A stretch of 64,000 bases of DNA from Lysobacter sp. BMK333-48F3 (GCF_019733395.1 NZ_JAIHOO010000001.1:2790501-2854500), one strand, 5' to 3'; numbered from the stretch's first letter, positions 8,077 through 17,887 are shown. The notes: generated from the letters alone by a model not told the origin. Translations and numbers: made by a program.

Positions 8077-9888
8077 ATGGGTAATGTTTCGCTGTGTCGC
8101 GCGGCCGCCCGGCTGCTGGCACTGTTGGGCCTGTTCGGCAGCGCCACGGCCGGCGCGGCCGTGCTCGGCAACGTCGACGGCTTCTATTCGGGCGAAGGCG
8201 GCCATCCGGTCCTGTCCGGCTGGACCTGCGAGTCCGGCAATCCGGCTTCGATCCAGGTCGACGTGTTCGTCGATGCGCCCTATCCGCGCGGGCAATTCGT
8301 CGGCCGCTTCGCGGCCAACGCCGCCAGCGAGCCGGCGGTGGCCGCCAGTTGCGGCAGTTCCGGCGCGGCGCATCGTTTCGCGGTCGCGATCCAGGACCGC
8401 GACTGGGTCCAGTTCGGCGGCAAGCCGATCTACGCCTACGGTGTCGCCCCCGGCGGCAGTGCGCCGATCGGAACGCCTGGTGGCGTCGTCATGCCCGGCG
8501 GCGGCATTGCTGCGACCTGCCAGATCCAAGACCTGGCCTCGCTCAACCAGTGCGTGGCCAATCGCGCCCAGTACCAGGTATTCAATTTCAATGCCGACGT
8601 GGCTTGCACCGGCGCCGAGTGCTGCACCACCGCCGGCAGCGGCGGGGCGCTGCTGAACCTCGACTTCAGCGCCTACAAGGTGGTCCAGGGCAACGGCCAC
8701 ACGTTGTCGCGCTATGCGCCGCGCGCGGCCTGTCCGGCCATCAACATCAACCAATCCTCGTACGTCCGGGTCAGCGATCTGGCGATCGACGAGGACGAGA
8801 ACGTGCCGGGTTGCCGGCCCGAGGACGACTGCCCCTCGGTGGCCTTGGTCAGTTCGTCCGACAATATCGACTTCCAGGGGCTGAAGGTCTATCACGGCAA
8901 GGGCTACGCGATTTATGTCTCCGGCACGCGAGTGTTCAACTTCAATCGTTCGCTGGTGGCCGACTCGGGCATCATCGGCCTCTACGTCGGCACCGTGGTC
9001 GGCGACTTCTCGGTGCCCAGCCATTACGTCACGGTTAGCGATTCGGTGTTCACCCATACCCGCACCAACGGCATCGCCTTCCAGGGCGTCTATGGCGACG
9101 CTCCCGGGCACAACCTGATCCGCGGCAACGTCCTGACCGGCAACCACTACAAGGGCATGTGGCTGGACCCTCTGGGCCGCGAGATCAACGGCGGCCAGCT
9201 CTACCTGCCCAACAGCGCGCACGTGACGGTGCAGGACAACGTGATCGGCGACGGCTTCTGCGCCACCTGCAGCAACACCGACGTCTGGGGCATGGAGCTG
9301 GGCGCCGAGGACGTGGTCCGCGACCTCGACGTCTCCGGCAACTATCTCTACAACATCAAGGGCATGGCGTTCTTCCTCAACGAGCACGGCGCGGTCGACG
9401 CCAGTTCCAGCCTGGTGTCCAACCGGGTGCTCGGCGTCAGCGTGTTCAAGAACTTCAACGTCGCCGAATCGGGCAACACCTTCTCCGATGCCGTTCCGTC
9501 GCTTAAGCGCAACGGCGATGCCAACTACGTGATTCACCGCTCGGTGTTCAACGGCTGGCACCAGGAAGCGAACACCCGCAACGAGCGCGGCGCCGTGTTC
9601 GAATCGGGCTTCGGTTTGAGCTCGCATTCCCGTCCGGGCGCGGATGGCGGACCGATCCTGCGCTGCTTCAAGAACGGCAGCGCGGCCGAGGATTTTCCGA
9701 GCCGGGATCGCAGCTGCGAGGGTATGGGCACGCTGCACAGCGTGCTGGGCTATAGCTTCGAAGCGGGCTACGTCGGCGCGCAGCCGTTCTACCGCTGCCG
9801 CTACAACCAGGACTATTTCGTGAGCTGGGATCCGGGCTGCGAAGGCCGCACCAACGAAGGCCTGCTGGGTTACGCGACCGTACGCTGA
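8077..9888 (+). CDS. Secreted right-handed beta-helix protein with C-terminal repeats
   Basis: A 603-residue exported protein with a signal peptide at residues 1-27 (LLALLGLFGSATAGA). The centre (roughly residues 150-500) is a parallel beta-helix: repeated N/D-rich turns such as SSDNIDFQGLKVYHGKGYAIYVSG, SHYVTVSDSVFTHTRTNGIAF and VTVQDNVIGDGF, typical of pectate-lyase-like folds. Residues 525-603 hold two tandem Cys-containing units of the form R-C-(F/R)-x-N...F-x-S-x-D-x-x-C-E-G...LGY, a motif found at the ends of secreted actinobacterial and Lysobacter proteins and possibly a carbohydrate-binding module. No catalytic residues are certain, so substrate and activity are open. A GAGGAG site precedes the ATG. 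Confidence 0.8.
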   Translation: MGNVSLCRAAARLLALLGLFGSATAGAAVLGNVDGFYSGEGGHPVLSGWTCESGNPASIQVDVFVDAPYPRGQFVGRFAANAASEPAVAASCGSSGAAHRFAVAIQDRDWVQFGGKPIYAYGVAPGGSAPIGTPGGVVMPGGGIAATCQIQDLASLNQCVANRAQYQVFNFNADVACTGAECCTTAGSGGALLNLDFSAYKVVQGNGHTLSRYAPRAACPAININQSSYVRVSDLAIDEDENVPGCRPEDDCPSVALVSSSDNIDFQGLKVYHGKGYAIYVSGTRVFNFNRSLVADSGIIGLYVGTVVGDFSVPSHYVTVSDSVFTHTRTNGIAFQGVYGDAPGHNLIRGNVLTGNHYKGMWLDPLGREINGGQLYLPNSAHVTVQDNVIGDGFCATCSNTDVWGMELGAEDVVRDLDVSGNYLYNIKGMAFFLNEHGAVDASSSLVSNRVLGVSVFKNFNVAESGNTFSDAVPSLKRNGDANYVIHRSVFNGWHQEANTRNERGAVFESGFGLSSHSRPGADGGPILRCFKNGSAAEDFPSRDRSCEGMGTLHSVLGYSFEAGYVGAQPFYRCRYNQDYFVSWDPGCEGRTNEGLLGYATVR

Positions 9889-9912
9889 GCGCGTTCGTCA
9901 CCGGCCGGAGCG

Positions 9913-11637
9913 TCAGCGTTCCGGCCCCTGCAACGGCGCCGGGGCCAGACCCTTGCGTTGGCGTCGCGCCATCGCCAGGGTCATCGCGGCGAAGTCGACC
10001 GCGAAGCCGTCCATGTCGAACAAGCCGCTGCTGCGGCGGCGCTCGGCCAGTTCGGCGCGCAAGGCGGCGAGGGCGGCGGGGTCGTTGCCGAGCGCGGCGG
10101 CGCGGTCGACGAAGGCCGCATCGTCGGCGAGGTTGAGCGAGTCCAGGCCGAGGTGGTGGTTGAGGCTTCCGGCCACGCGCGCGGCGAAGGTCGCGCCGGG
10201 CGCGGTCAGCACCGGGCACCCGGCCCAGATCGCGTCGGAGGCGGTGGTGTGGGCGTTGTAGGGATCGGTGTCGAGGAACAGATCGGCATGGCCCAGCCGC
10301 GCCAGGTACTCGGCCTGCGGTTGCTTGGGCATGAACACCAATCGCTCCGGCGCCACGCCCTGGGCGGCGGCGAATTCGCACAGGCGCTGGTCGGCGCGGC
10401 CCGGGCCCGACAGCAGCCACAGCACGCTGCCGGGCACGGCGCGCAACACCGCCAGCAGGCGCGCGACGCTGCGCGGGTTCAATTTGTAGCTGTTGTTGAA
10501 GCAGCAAAACACCACGCCGGTTGCGGGCAGTCCGCAGTCGGCGCGCGAGGGCATCGACGCGGGTACTCGGCGGGTGTCGGAGGGCTGGAAGCAGCGCGGC
10601 AGCCAGGCCGGGGTTTCGCTGAAATCGGCGGCCAGCGATTCGGGCAGCACGTAGCGGTCGGCGAGCACGTAGTCGATCCACGGCGCGCCGGAGGTGCCCG
10701 GATAGGCCAGCCAATTGACCTGCACCGGCGCCGGCCGCATCGCCAGCACTTCCGGCGTGCCGCCGCCGCCCCAGCCGCGCAGGTCGAACAGCACGTCGAT
10801 GCCGGCGCGGCGGATGGTCGCGGCGATCTGCGCGTGCGGCTGCTGCGAGACGTCGTGCAGGGCGTCGGAGGCGGCGTGCAGGCGGCGCCGGATCGCGCTG
10901 CCGTCGTCGCGGTTGAGCGCGAACAGATGCACCGCCAGGCCGCCGCGGCGGTGCAGGGCCTCGAACAGGGCCACGGTCAGCAGGCCGGTGGGATGGGCGC
11001 CGAAACCGTTGGACAAAAAGCCGGCGCGTACCGGCGCCGCGGTCTCGCGCGCCGGCGCCGGCGGCAGCGCGCGCACCGACTGCGCGACCAGTTGCGCGCG
11101 CAAGCCGGCGCAACGGCGCTGTTCGGCGGGGCTGGCGTCTTCGCTGAGAAAGGCGAAGGGCTCGACCGAGGCGCGACCCTGCGCCACCGCGTCGCGCACC
11201 TGCTGCGACAGCGCCGGCAAATCGCGCCAATCGCACAGCTTGCGCCGCCAGGCCAGCAGATACGCCGCCAGCTGCGGCTCGCGCGGCGCCAGCGCATAGG
11301 CGCGCCCGTAGGCGCCGAGCGCGCCCTCGGCATCGCCGACGTCTTCCAGCGCATGCGCCAGCCAGACCGCGATGCCGGGATGCTGCGGCGCCGCGCGCGC
11401 CGCTTCGCCCAGGCTGGCGACGGCGTCCTCGCGCCGGCCCAGCATCCATTGCGCCCGGCCCAGCCGCGCCAGCGCCTCCGGGTGCCCGGGACGCAAGGCC
11501 AGCGCGCGCCGCGCCGCGGCCTCGCCGCTGCGCGCGTCGCCGGCATCGAGTTCGTGCTCGGCCAATACTATCCAGGCCATCGCATCGCCCGGATTGCGTT
11601 GCAGGGCCTGGCGCAGCGGCAGGCGCGGATCGTTCAT
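9913..11637 (-). CDS. TPR and SPINDLY/OGT-like glycosyltransferase (GT41)
   Basis: A 574-residue protein. Residues 1-125 carry three to four TPR units. The remainder is a GT41 (O-GlcNAc transferase-like) catalytic domain: GFLSNGFGAHPTGLL with the key His215, a central DVLFDLRGWGGGGTPE and NWLAYPGTSGAPWIDYVLAD, FNNSYKLNP with the UDP-binding Lys385, and DTDPYNAHTTASDAIWAG (456-473), which binds the nucleotide sugar. GT41 enzymes glycosylate proteins in the cytosol; in bacteria they modify adhesins, flagellins or unknown targets. The gene lies 22 bases after a GNAT gene in the same direction. The acceptor cannot be told from the sequence. Confidence 0.88.
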   Translation of the reverse strand: MNDPRLPLRQALQRNPGDAMAWIVLAEHELDAGDARSGEAAARRALALRPGHPEALARLGRAQWMLGRREDAVASLGEAARAAPQHPGIAVWLAHALEDVGDAEGALGAYGRAYALAPREPQLAAYLLAWRRKLCDWRDLPALSQQVRDAVAQGRASVEPFAFLSEDASPAEQRRCAGLRAQLVAQSVRALPPAPARETAAPVRAGFLSNGFGAHPTGLLTVALFEALHRRGGLAVHLFALNRDDGSAIRRRLHAASDALHDVSQQPHAQIAATIRRAGIDVLFDLRGWGGGGTPEVLAMRPAPVQVNWLAYPGTSGAPWIDYVLADRYVLPESLAADFSETPAWLPRCFQPSDTRRVPASMPSRADCGLPATGVVFCCFNNSYKLNPRSVARLLAVLRAVPGSVLWLLSGPGRADQRLCEFAAAQGVAPERLVFMPKQPQAEYLARLGHADLFLDTDPYNAHTTASDAIWAGCPVLTAPGATFAARVAGSLNHHLGLDSLNLADDAAFVDRAAALGNDPAALAALRAELAERRRSSGLFDMDGFAVDFAAMTLAMARRQRKGLAPAPLQGPER

Positions 11638-11659
11638 CGCGGCAGTCCCGGAGCGAGGT

Positions 11660-12118
11660 TCAAACCGAGCTCAACGGCAGGTGGTAGCGCTGGGTGCCGT
11701 CGTAGCGCTGCCAGCCGGCCTCGTCGTACAGCGCCTGCGCCTGGCGATTGTCGTGATCGGTTTCCAGCTCCAGCCGCACCGCGCCGTCGGCGCGGGCGAA
11801 GCCGGCCGCCGCGTCGAGCAGGGCGCGGGCGACGCCGCGGCGGCGCGCATCGGCTTCGACGTAGAGATCGTTGAGCACCCACACCCGCGCCGCGCGCACC
11901 GAGGAAAACGTCGGGTAGAGCTGGACGAAGCCGGCGCCGTCGCGCCCGTCCAGGCGGGCCAGCCACAGGGCCGAATCGCCGCGCTGCAGGCGTTCGCCGA
12001 TGAAGGCGCGCGAGGCCTGCGCGTCCTCGCGCCGGGTGTAGAAAAAGCGGTAGCGCTCGAACAGCGGCGCCAGCAGATCGAGGTCGTCGGGGCCGGCGCG
12101 GCGGACGGAAAGGCTCAT
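11660..12118 (-). CDS. GNAT-family N-acetyltransferase
   Basis: A 152-residue protein with the GNAT acetyl-CoA motif near residues 87-108: LYVEADARRRGVARALLDAAAG, where the R-R-x-G-V-A loop binds the CoA pyrophosphate. It is followed by LELETDHDNRQAQALYDEAGW, the family's C-terminal N-x-x-A-x-x-L-Y-E motif. The first part (FERYRFFYTRREDAQASRAFI) resembles acetyltransferases found beside other Xanthomonas housekeeping genes; the substrate is unknown. It is probably co-transcribed with the glycosyltransferase downstream (22-base gap). Confidence 0.88.
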   Translation of the reverse strand: MSLSVRRAGPDDLDLLAPLFERYRFFYTRREDAQASRAFIGERLQRGDSALWLARLDGRDGAGFVQLYPTFSSVRAARVWVLNDLYVEADARRRGVARALLDAAAGFARADGAVRLELETDHDNRQAQALYDEAGWQRYDGTQRYHLPLSSV

Positions 12119-12207
12119 GCGGGAGGCGGTCCGAGAAGGGAAGGCCGATTATGGCCGCAGCGCTCGCGCGGCGTCATGACCGCCGGCCGGCGATTTGTTG
12201 CGCGTTT

Positions 12208-12393
12208 GTAGGAGCGGCGTCCCGCGGGGATTTCCTTCGGTCATCAGCCGGGACCCACCGCCGCGGTGTGCGCGAGCGGTACGGCCGAAGATCGGGCGCC
12301 GGGCGCATGGTCGGAAAACCAACCGATCTTCCGGGCTTCGGATCGTTCGCTTTCGTGCGTCGCTGCGGTTGTCGCGGCTTGCGCCGCTCCTGC
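12208..12393. repeat. GTAG-headed repeat element, copy 2 (degenerate)
   Basis: The left end GTAGGAGCGGCG (12208-12219) and the right end CGCCGCTCCTGC (12382-12393) form inverted termini of about 11-12 bases. The interior resembles the element at 6018-6188 (shared pieces such as CGGCCGAAGA and CGGGCTTCGG). The inner parts of the stems have decayed: the left arm departs from the consensus after 12 bases. It sits between the GNAT gene and the end of prfA. Confidence 0.65.
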
Positions 12394-12406
12394 AGAGGGG
12401 GCAGAT

Positions 12407-13489
12407 TCAATCGGCCGACAGGCGCGCCAGTTCGTCGGCCTGGTGCTCGTGGATCAGCCGGCCGATCAGCGCGTCGAGGTCGCCGGCGACGATGTTGGGC
12501 AGGTCGTACAGGGTCAGGCCCTCGACCCGGTGGTCGGTGATCCGGCCCTGCGGGAAGTTGTAGGTGCGGATGCGCTGGCTGCGGTCGCCGCTGCCGACCT
12601 GCAGGCGCCGGTCCTGGGCCTGCGCCGCCGCGGCCTTGGCCGCCGCGGCGTCGGCCAGCATCGCCTGCAGGCGCTTGAGCGCCTTGTCGCGGTTGGCGTG
12701 CTGGCTGCGTTCGGTCTGGTTCTCGACCACCGTGCCGGTCGGGACGTGGGTGATGCGGATCGCCGACTCGGTCTTGTTGACGTGCTGGCCGCCGGCGCCG
12801 GAGGAGCGGAAGGTGTCGATCTTCAGGTCGGCCGGGTTGATCTCGATCGGCTCGCCTTCCGGCTCCACCGCGATGATCGCCACCGTCGCCGCCGAGGTGT
12901 GGATGCGCCCCTGCGATTCGGTTTCCGGCACCCGCTGCACGCGGTGGGTGCCGGATTCGAACTTGAGCCGGGAATAGGCGCCGCGGCCTTCGACCCGGGC
13001 GATGATTTCCTTGTAGCCGCCGTGTTCGCCCGGGTTGGCCGATTCGATCTCGACCTTCCAGCCCTGGCGTTCGGCATAGCGCGCGTACATCCGGAACAGG
13101 TCGCCGGCGAAGATCGCCGCCTCGTCGCCGCCGGTGCCGGCGCGCACTTCCAGGTACAGGTCGCCCTCGTCGCGCGGGTCCTTGGGAATCAGGTGGGCGA
13201 GCAGCTCCACGTCCAGCCGCTGCAGCCGCTCCTGCGCCGCGCCGATTTCTTCCTCGGCCAGCTCGCGCAGTTCCGGATCGGCGCGCATCGCCTCGGCCGC
13301 GGCCAGGTCAGCCTTGGCCCGGGTTTCCTCGGCCAGCGCCAACGCCACCGGTTCGAGCTGGGCGAACTCGCGCGAGAACTTGCGGAACCGCGCGCTGTCG
13401 CCGATCACGCCGGGATCGGCGAGCAGGCGTTCGAGTTCTTCGCGGCGTTCGACGAGCGCTTCGAGCTTGCGGCGCAGGGTGGGGGTCAT
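12407..13489 (-). CDS. prfA: Peptide chain release factor 1
   Basis: A 360-residue RF1, which reads UAA and UAG and triggers peptide release. The GGQ catalytic motif is at residues 233-235 ([15 protein letters not shown]), and the codon-reading P-x-T tripeptide is at 188-190 (PET, in [18 protein letters not shown]). The x position is Glu; RF1 uses P-x-T, as opposed to SPF in RF2. Length equals the E. coli protein. It lies 60 bases downstream of hemA on the same strand, the order seen in many gammaproteobacteria. The spacer between them holds half of a palindromic repeat. Confidence 0.97.
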   Translation of the reverse strand: MTPTLRRKLEALVERREELERLLADPGVIGDSARFRKFSREFAQLEPVALALAEETRAKADLAAAEAMRADPELRELAEEEIGAAQERLQRLDVELLAHLIPKDPRDEGDLYLEVRAGTGGDEAAIFAGDLFRMYARYAERQGWKVEIESANPGEHGGYKEIIARVEGRGAYSRLKFESGTHRVQRVPETESQGRIHTSAATVAIIAVEPEGEPIEINPADLKIDTFRSSGAGGQHVNKTESAIRITHVPTGTVVENQTERSQHANRDKALKRLQAMLADAAAAKAAAAQAQDRRLQVGSGDRSQRIRTYNFPQGRITDHRVEGLTLYDLPNIVAGDLDALIGRLIHEHQADELARLSAD

Positions 13490-13496
13490 TGGGGTG

Positions 13497-13616
13497 CCGG
13501 GAATGGGGAATAGGGAATCGGGAATCGGAACGGCAGGCGCGCGACGACGCTAACGCTCGTCGGCGTCCGGCGAACCCGCTGTTTCGATTCCCGATTCCTC
13601 ACTCCCCATTCCCGGC
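13497..13616. repeat. GGGAAT-type palindrome spanning the hemA end
   Basis: The left arm (about 13497-13530) is made of GGGAATGGGGAATAGGGAAT-like units, and the right arm (about 13582-13616) is its near-complement (CGATTCCCGATTCC followed by CCCCATTCCCGG). The two can pair around a loop of about 50 bases that contains the hemA stop codon. The right arm lies inside the hemA reading frame. Eight such elements occur in the window, all in spacers between housekeeping genes. Confidence 0.75.
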
Positions 13617-14860
13617 TTCAGCGCCGGAAACATCTTGTCCGCCGCCCGCGCCAGCTCCGGGTTGCCGCTCAGCGCGGCTTCGCGCAGGGCCACGGTGGGG
13701 GCGTGCAGCAGGCGGTTGGTCAGGGTGTTGGCGAGGAAGGCCAGCACCTGCGCCGGGTCCTGGCCGGCGGCCAGTTGCGCCTGGGCCTTGGCCAGCACCT
13801 CGGCGCGCGCGGCTTCGCCGTGGTCGCGCAGGCGCTTGATCGGCGCGGTGCGGGTGCTGGCGGCCAGGGTTTCGACGAAGCGCGCGACCTGCAGCTCGAC
13901 GATCGCCTCGGCTTCGGTCGCCGCTTCGCGGCGGCTGCGGCGATTGTCTTCGATCGCCCGTTCCAGGTCGTCGACGGTGTACAGGAACACGTCTTCCAGG
14001 TCGGCCACGTCGGCGGCGATATCGCGCGGCACGGCCAGGTCGAGCAGCAGCATCGGCCGGTGCTTGCGTTGCGCGCGCGCGGCGGCGACGTCGGTGCGGC
14101 GCAGGATCGGTTCGCGGCTGGCGGTGGCCGACAGCACGATGTCGGCCTCGGCCAGGTGGCGGTCGAGTTCGCTCAGCGGCAGGGCGAAGCCGCCGTGGCG
14201 GCTGGCCAGGTCCTGGGCGTGGGCGAGGGTACGGTTGGCGATCAGCAGGCGCTTGGCCTTGGCCTGGACCAGGTGGCGCGCGGCCAGCTCGATGGTCTCG
14301 CCGGCGCCGATCAGCAGCACGGTCGAGTCTTCCAGGCGGGCGAAGGATTCCTGCGCCAGCCGCACCGCCGCCGAAGCCACCGAGACCGGATTGGCGCCGA
14401 TGCGGGTATCGGTGCGGGCGCGCTTGGCGGTCGAGAACGCCTGCTGGAACAACCGGTCGAGCTGGCCGCCGAGGCTGCCGGCGGCGCGCGCCACTGCCCA
14501 GGCGTCCTTGACCTGGCCGAGGATCTGCGGCTCGCCGAGCACCAGCGAGTCCAGCCCGGTGGCGACCCGGAACAGGTGGCGCACCGCATCGGCGTCGCGG
14601 TGCCGGTACAGATAGGCGTGCAGGTCGCCGGCGTCGTCGGGATGGGTCGCCAACCACTCGGCCAGAGCGCTGCCGTCGTCGTCGGCGACCGCGTAGACCT
14701 CGGTGCGGTTGCAGGTCGACAGCAGGGCGACTTCGCGCACCGGGGCCAAGCCGCGCAGCGCGGCCAGCGCCGCAGGCACCGTCTCGCCCGAAAACGCCAC
14801 CCGTTCGCGCAGGCTGACCGGCGCGGTCTGGTGGTTGATGCCGAGCACGAACAGGCTCAT
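13550..14860 (-). CDS. hemA: Glutamyl-tRNA reductase
   Basis: A 436-residue enzyme that reduces glutamyl-tRNA to glutamate-1-semialdehyde, the first committed step of C5 heme synthesis. The catalytic Cys50 lies in [12 protein letters not shown]. Further signatures are [17 protein letters not shown] (about residues 108-124) and an NADPH-binding fold at VLLIGAGE (about 181-188), followed by the dimerisation helices. The last 20 residues (from Gly417, [10 protein letters not shown]...) are read from the right arm of a dispersed palindromic repeat, so the C-terminus is not the ancestral one. The gene is transcribed away from the TPR gene at 15025. Confidence 0.96.
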   Translation of the reverse strand: MSLFVLGINHQTAPVSLRERVAFSGETVPAALAALRGLAPVREVALLSTCNRTEVYAVADDDGSALAEWLATHPDDAGDLHAYLYRHRDADAVRHLFRVATGLDSLVLGEPQILGQVKDAWAVARAAGSLGGQLDRLFQQAFSTAKRARTDTRIGANPVSVASAAVRLAQESFARLEDSTVLLIGAGETIELAARHLVQAKAKRLLIANRTLAHAQDLASRHGGFALPLSELDRHLAEADIVLSATASREPILRRTDVAAARAQRKHRPMLLLDLAVPRDIAADVADLEDVFLYTVDDLERAIEDNRRSRREAATEAEAIVELQVARFVETLAASTRTAPIKRLRDHGEAARAEVLAKAQAQLAAGQDPAQVLAFLANTLTNRLLHAPTVALREAALSGNPELARAADKMFPALKPGMGSEESGIETAGSPDADER

Positions 14861-15024
14861 CGGCGCGCGCGGTTTCCGCTCGTCGCCGCGTCGCGCGGCA
14901 TGGCCGTCGCAACGCAGCGAAAAAGTTTCATCGGTCGGCGAGTGCGGCGGGACATCGGTTCAGGTGCTTGCGATAAGCTGCGGGCTGCTGAAGGCCGCCA
15001 TTCTACCGGCCCACTGGTCCCGAC

Positions 15025-16851
15025 GTGGTTTTCTACCATTCGATTTGCCCGATCGGTCCAATAGACGCTGGCTACGACCGCGACGACGGCGCTGCCGCGC
15101 CGCGCGCCGACACCCTGGCCCGGCGGATCGGCGCGGTCCTGTTCGGCGTCGGCCTGCTCGGCGCGCTGCTGGCGGCCCCGGTGCGGGCCGCGGCGGTGCC
15201 GCCGGCGCCGTCGGCCGCGGCCCTGGCAGCCGCCCAGGCGACCATCCGCGAGCGCGCCGCGGCCGATCCGACCGGGTCGTCGCTGGAAGCGCTGATGAGC
15301 GGCGAATTCGCCCTCCAGGCCGGCAAGCTGAACGATGCCGCCACGGCTTATCTCAAGGCCGCGCGCGCCGCCGGCGACGCCGGCCTGGCCGAGCGCGCGA
15401 CCAGCATCGCCGTCCTGGCCAAGCAGGACCAGGTCGCCGGCGAGGCGCTGGCGCTGTGGCGCAAGCTCGGCGGCCAGGGCAGCGGCGTGGCCGCCGCTGA
15501 GGCCACCTTGTCGCTGCGCCGTGGCGACGACCGCGCGGCCCTGCGCCAGCTCAACGAATTGATGGCCGCCGATCCCGAGGCCGGCTGGCGCCAGGTGCTG
15601 GTGGTGCTGACCACCGGCTCGAAGGACCCGGAGCAGGCCGGGCGCGTGCTGGAGAAGATCGTCGACGGCGGCAAGATCCCGCAGCGCAATCTGATGGCCT
15701 GGGTCGCCTTCGGCGGCCTGTCGCAGCGCCTGGACCGGCCCAGGCTGACCGAGCGCATCGTCGAGGAAGTGGTCGAGCGGTTCCCGGGCGAGCCGCGCGT
15801 GGCCCTGCTGCGGGCCAGCCAGCTGCGCGAGGACGGCAAGCCCGACGAGGCGCGCAAGCTGCTGCAGACCCTGGAACCGCAGGCCGAGCGCGACAACAGC
15901 CTGCGCGCGCTGATCGCCGAGCAGTACGAGGCCTTGAAGGATTTCCAGCAGGTCGCCGCCGTGCTCGGCCGCGGCCCGCAGGACGAGCAGACCTATGCGC
16001 TGCGTGCGTCCTACCTGGCCCGCGCCGAAGACAAGCCGACCCTGACCAAGCTCTACGACGAACTGCGCGCCAGCGCGGCCAAGCCCGATCCGGCGCGGCG
16101 CCTGCTGCTGGGGCAACTGGCCGAATTCCTGGAGCGCAACGAAGAAGCGCTGGCCTGGTACCAGGGCGTGCCGGGCGGTTCGCAGCGCTCGCTGGCGCGC
16201 CTGCGCAGCAGCAACGTCCTGCACAAGCTCGATCGCGCCGGCGAGGCCTACGCCAACCTGCGCGCGATGCAGGCCGACGCCGCGATCCAGGACGACGCCC
16301 GCCGCGACGCCTATCTGCTGGAAGCCAACCTGCGCGCCGACGACAAGAACGACGCCGGCGAGAGCGACGCCTTCGCCCGCGGCCTGGCCGCGTTCCCGGA
16401 CGAGCCGGAAATCCTCTACGCCCGCGCCCTGAGCTGGGAGCGCCGCGACGACATCGCCCGCGCCGAGGCCGACCTGCGCCGGATCCTGGTCGCCGAGCCG
16501 GACAACAGCGCCGCGCTCAACGCGCTCGGCTACACCCTGGCCGACCGCACCACCCGTTACCAGGAAGCGTTGGAACTGATCGAGCGCGCCCGCGCCGCCG
16601 AGCCGGACAACTACGCGGTGATCGACAGCTACGGCTGGGTGCTTTACCGCCTGGGCCGCATGGCCGAAGCCGAAACCGAACTGCGCCGGGCCCTGACCCT
16701 GCAGAAGGACGCCGAAGTCGCCGCCCACCTGGGCGAGGTGCTGTGGCAGGCCGGCAAGCGCGAGGAAGCGCGCAAGTATTTCGAACAGGCGCGCCAGATC
16801 GACCCCGACAACCGCTCGCTGTTGCGCGCGCTGAAGAAGCTGGGCCTGTGA
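15025..16851 (+). CDS. Exported tetratricopeptide repeat protein
   Basis: A protein of up to 608 residues. A hydrophobic segment (about residues 34-54, [18 protein letters not shown]) resembles a signal peptide or anchor, then a long array of TPR-like helical pairs follows to the end. The clearest are at the C-terminus: [47 protein letters not shown] and [26 protein letters not shown]. The product is probably a periplasmic scaffold. Xanthomonads keep this gene between hemA and lolB. The start is uncertain: there is no in-frame ATG near it, and GTG at 15025 is the most upstream choice, without a clear ribosome-binding site. Its stop overlaps the lolB start (GTGA). Confidence 0.82.
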   Translation: MVFYHSICPIGPIDAGYDRDDGAAAPRADTLARRIGAVLFGVGLLGALLAAPVRAAAVPPAPSAAALAAAQATIRERAAADPTGSSLEALMSGEFALQAGKLNDAATAYLKAARAAGDAGLAERATSIAVLAKQDQVAGEALALWRKLGGQGSGVAAAEATLSLRRGDDRAALRQLNELMAADPEAGWRQVLVVLTTGSKDPEQAGRVLEKIVDGGKIPQRNLMAWVAFGGLSQRLDRPRLTERIVEEVVERFPGEPRVALLRASQLREDGKPDEARKLLQTLEPQAERDNSLRALIAEQYEALKDFQQVAAVLGRGPQDEQTYALRASYLARAEDKPTLTKLYDELRASAAKPDPARRLLLGQLAEFLERNEEALAWYQGVPGGSQRSLARLRSSNVLHKLDRAGEAYANLRAMQADAAIQDDARRDAYLLEANLRADDKNDAGESDAFARGLAAFPDEPEILYARALSWERRDDIARAEADLRRILVAEPDNSAALNALGYTLADRTTRYQEALELIERARAAEPDNYAVIDSYGWVLYRLGRMAEAETELRRALTLQKDAEVAAHLGEVLWQAGKREEARKYFEQARQIDPDNRSLLRALKKLGL

Positions 16852-17840
16852 GCGCCGCCCGGATCGCCCCCACGCCGCGCGCCGCGGCGCGCCTGGCCGG
16901 CGCGGCCGCGTTGGCGCTGCTGCTCGGCGCCTGCGCCAGCCAGCCCGGTCGGCGCTCGCCGCCGGCCGAGACGGTGGTGCCGGCGGCCGACGCCGCGGCG
17001 CGCGAGACCGCGCGCGTCGCCCGTCTGCGCGGCCAGGCCGATTGGTCGCTGAACGGTCGCATCGCCGTGTCCAACGCCGGCAAGGGCGGCAGCGGCCGGA
17101 TCGAATGGAGCCAGCGCGATGCCGCCTTCGAAGTCGCGCTGAGCGCGCCGGTGACCCGGCAGAGCTGGCGCCTGAGCGGCGGCCCCGGCGCGGCGCGCCT
17201 GGAAGGCCTGGACGGCGGTTCGCGCGAGGGCGGCGATGCTGCCGCATTGCTGCGCGAGGCCACCGGTTGGGAGATTCCGGTCGCGGCCCTGGCCGACTGG
17301 CTGCGCGCGCTGCCGGCGCAGGGCGGCCCGCAGGCGCAGGTCGCGCCGGGCGCCGACGGCCGGCCGCAGGCGATCGAGCAGGGCGGCTGGCGGATCGGCT
17401 ACGAATGGCCTGCGACCGGCGACCTGCCGTCGCGGCTGGACGCGCGCCGCGACGGCGCGCGGGTGCGGCTGATCGTGGATCAGTGGCAGGGCGGGGCGAG
17501 CGACGCGAGCGCGCCGCCGGCCGAGGAAAGCCAGACCGAGCGCCTGCAGCGCGAGCTGTCGCAGCTGGATCTGGCCGATCCGGCCGCCGACCTGCGCCGC
17601 AATATCGCCCAGGGCGACCTGCGCCCGATCGGCGTCTGCGGTTTCGCCTGCCTGGCGCCGGGCCTGGCCCAAGGCGAGCAGCCCAAGCTGCAGGCCATGC
17701 GGATCCTGTCCGGCACCGGCGACGTGATCGAAGGCGAGCGCCACCAGCGCCTGATCGAGCAGGCCCGGGCCTACGCCACCGCCTACAACCGGGCCTTGAG
17801 CGACTGGCGGCGCGCGCATCCGTCCGCCGCCGGTCGCTGA
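16848..17840 (+). CDS. lolB: Outer membrane lipoprotein LolB with an extra C-terminal domain
   Basis: A 330-residue protein. Residues 1-29 form a lipoprotein signal (LALLLGAC, lipidated Cys29). Residues about 63-213 match LolB, the receptor that takes lipoproteins from LolA and inserts them in the outer membrane ([55 protein letters not shown]). LolB proteins are usually about 200 residues. Here a linker (214-245) leads to an additional domain, about residues 246-322, with [12 protein letters not shown] (two Cys) and [12 protein letters not shown], which I do not recognise. The GTG start overlaps the TPR gene's stop (GTGA), so the genes are translationally coupled. The order lolB-ispE is conserved. 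Confidence 0.88.
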   Translation: MSAARIAPTPRAAARLAGAAALALLLGACASQPGRRSPPAETVVPAADAAARETARVARLRGQADWSLNGRIAVSNAGKGGSGRIEWSQRDAAFEVALSAPVTRQSWRLSGGPGAARLEGLDGGSREGGDAAALLREATGWEIPVAALADWLRALPAQGGPQAQVAPGADGRPQAIEQGGWRIGYEWPATGDLPSRLDARRDGARVRLIVDQWQGGASDASAPPAEESQTERLQRELSQLDLADPAADLRRNIAQGDLRPIGVCGFACLAPGLAQGEQPKLQAMRILSGTGDVIEGERHQRLIEQARAYATAYNRALSDWRRAHPSAAGR

Positions 17841-17887
17841 TCGCCTCCTCCTTATCCGCAGCCCGGCCTGCCGTTGCCCCGACCGCC

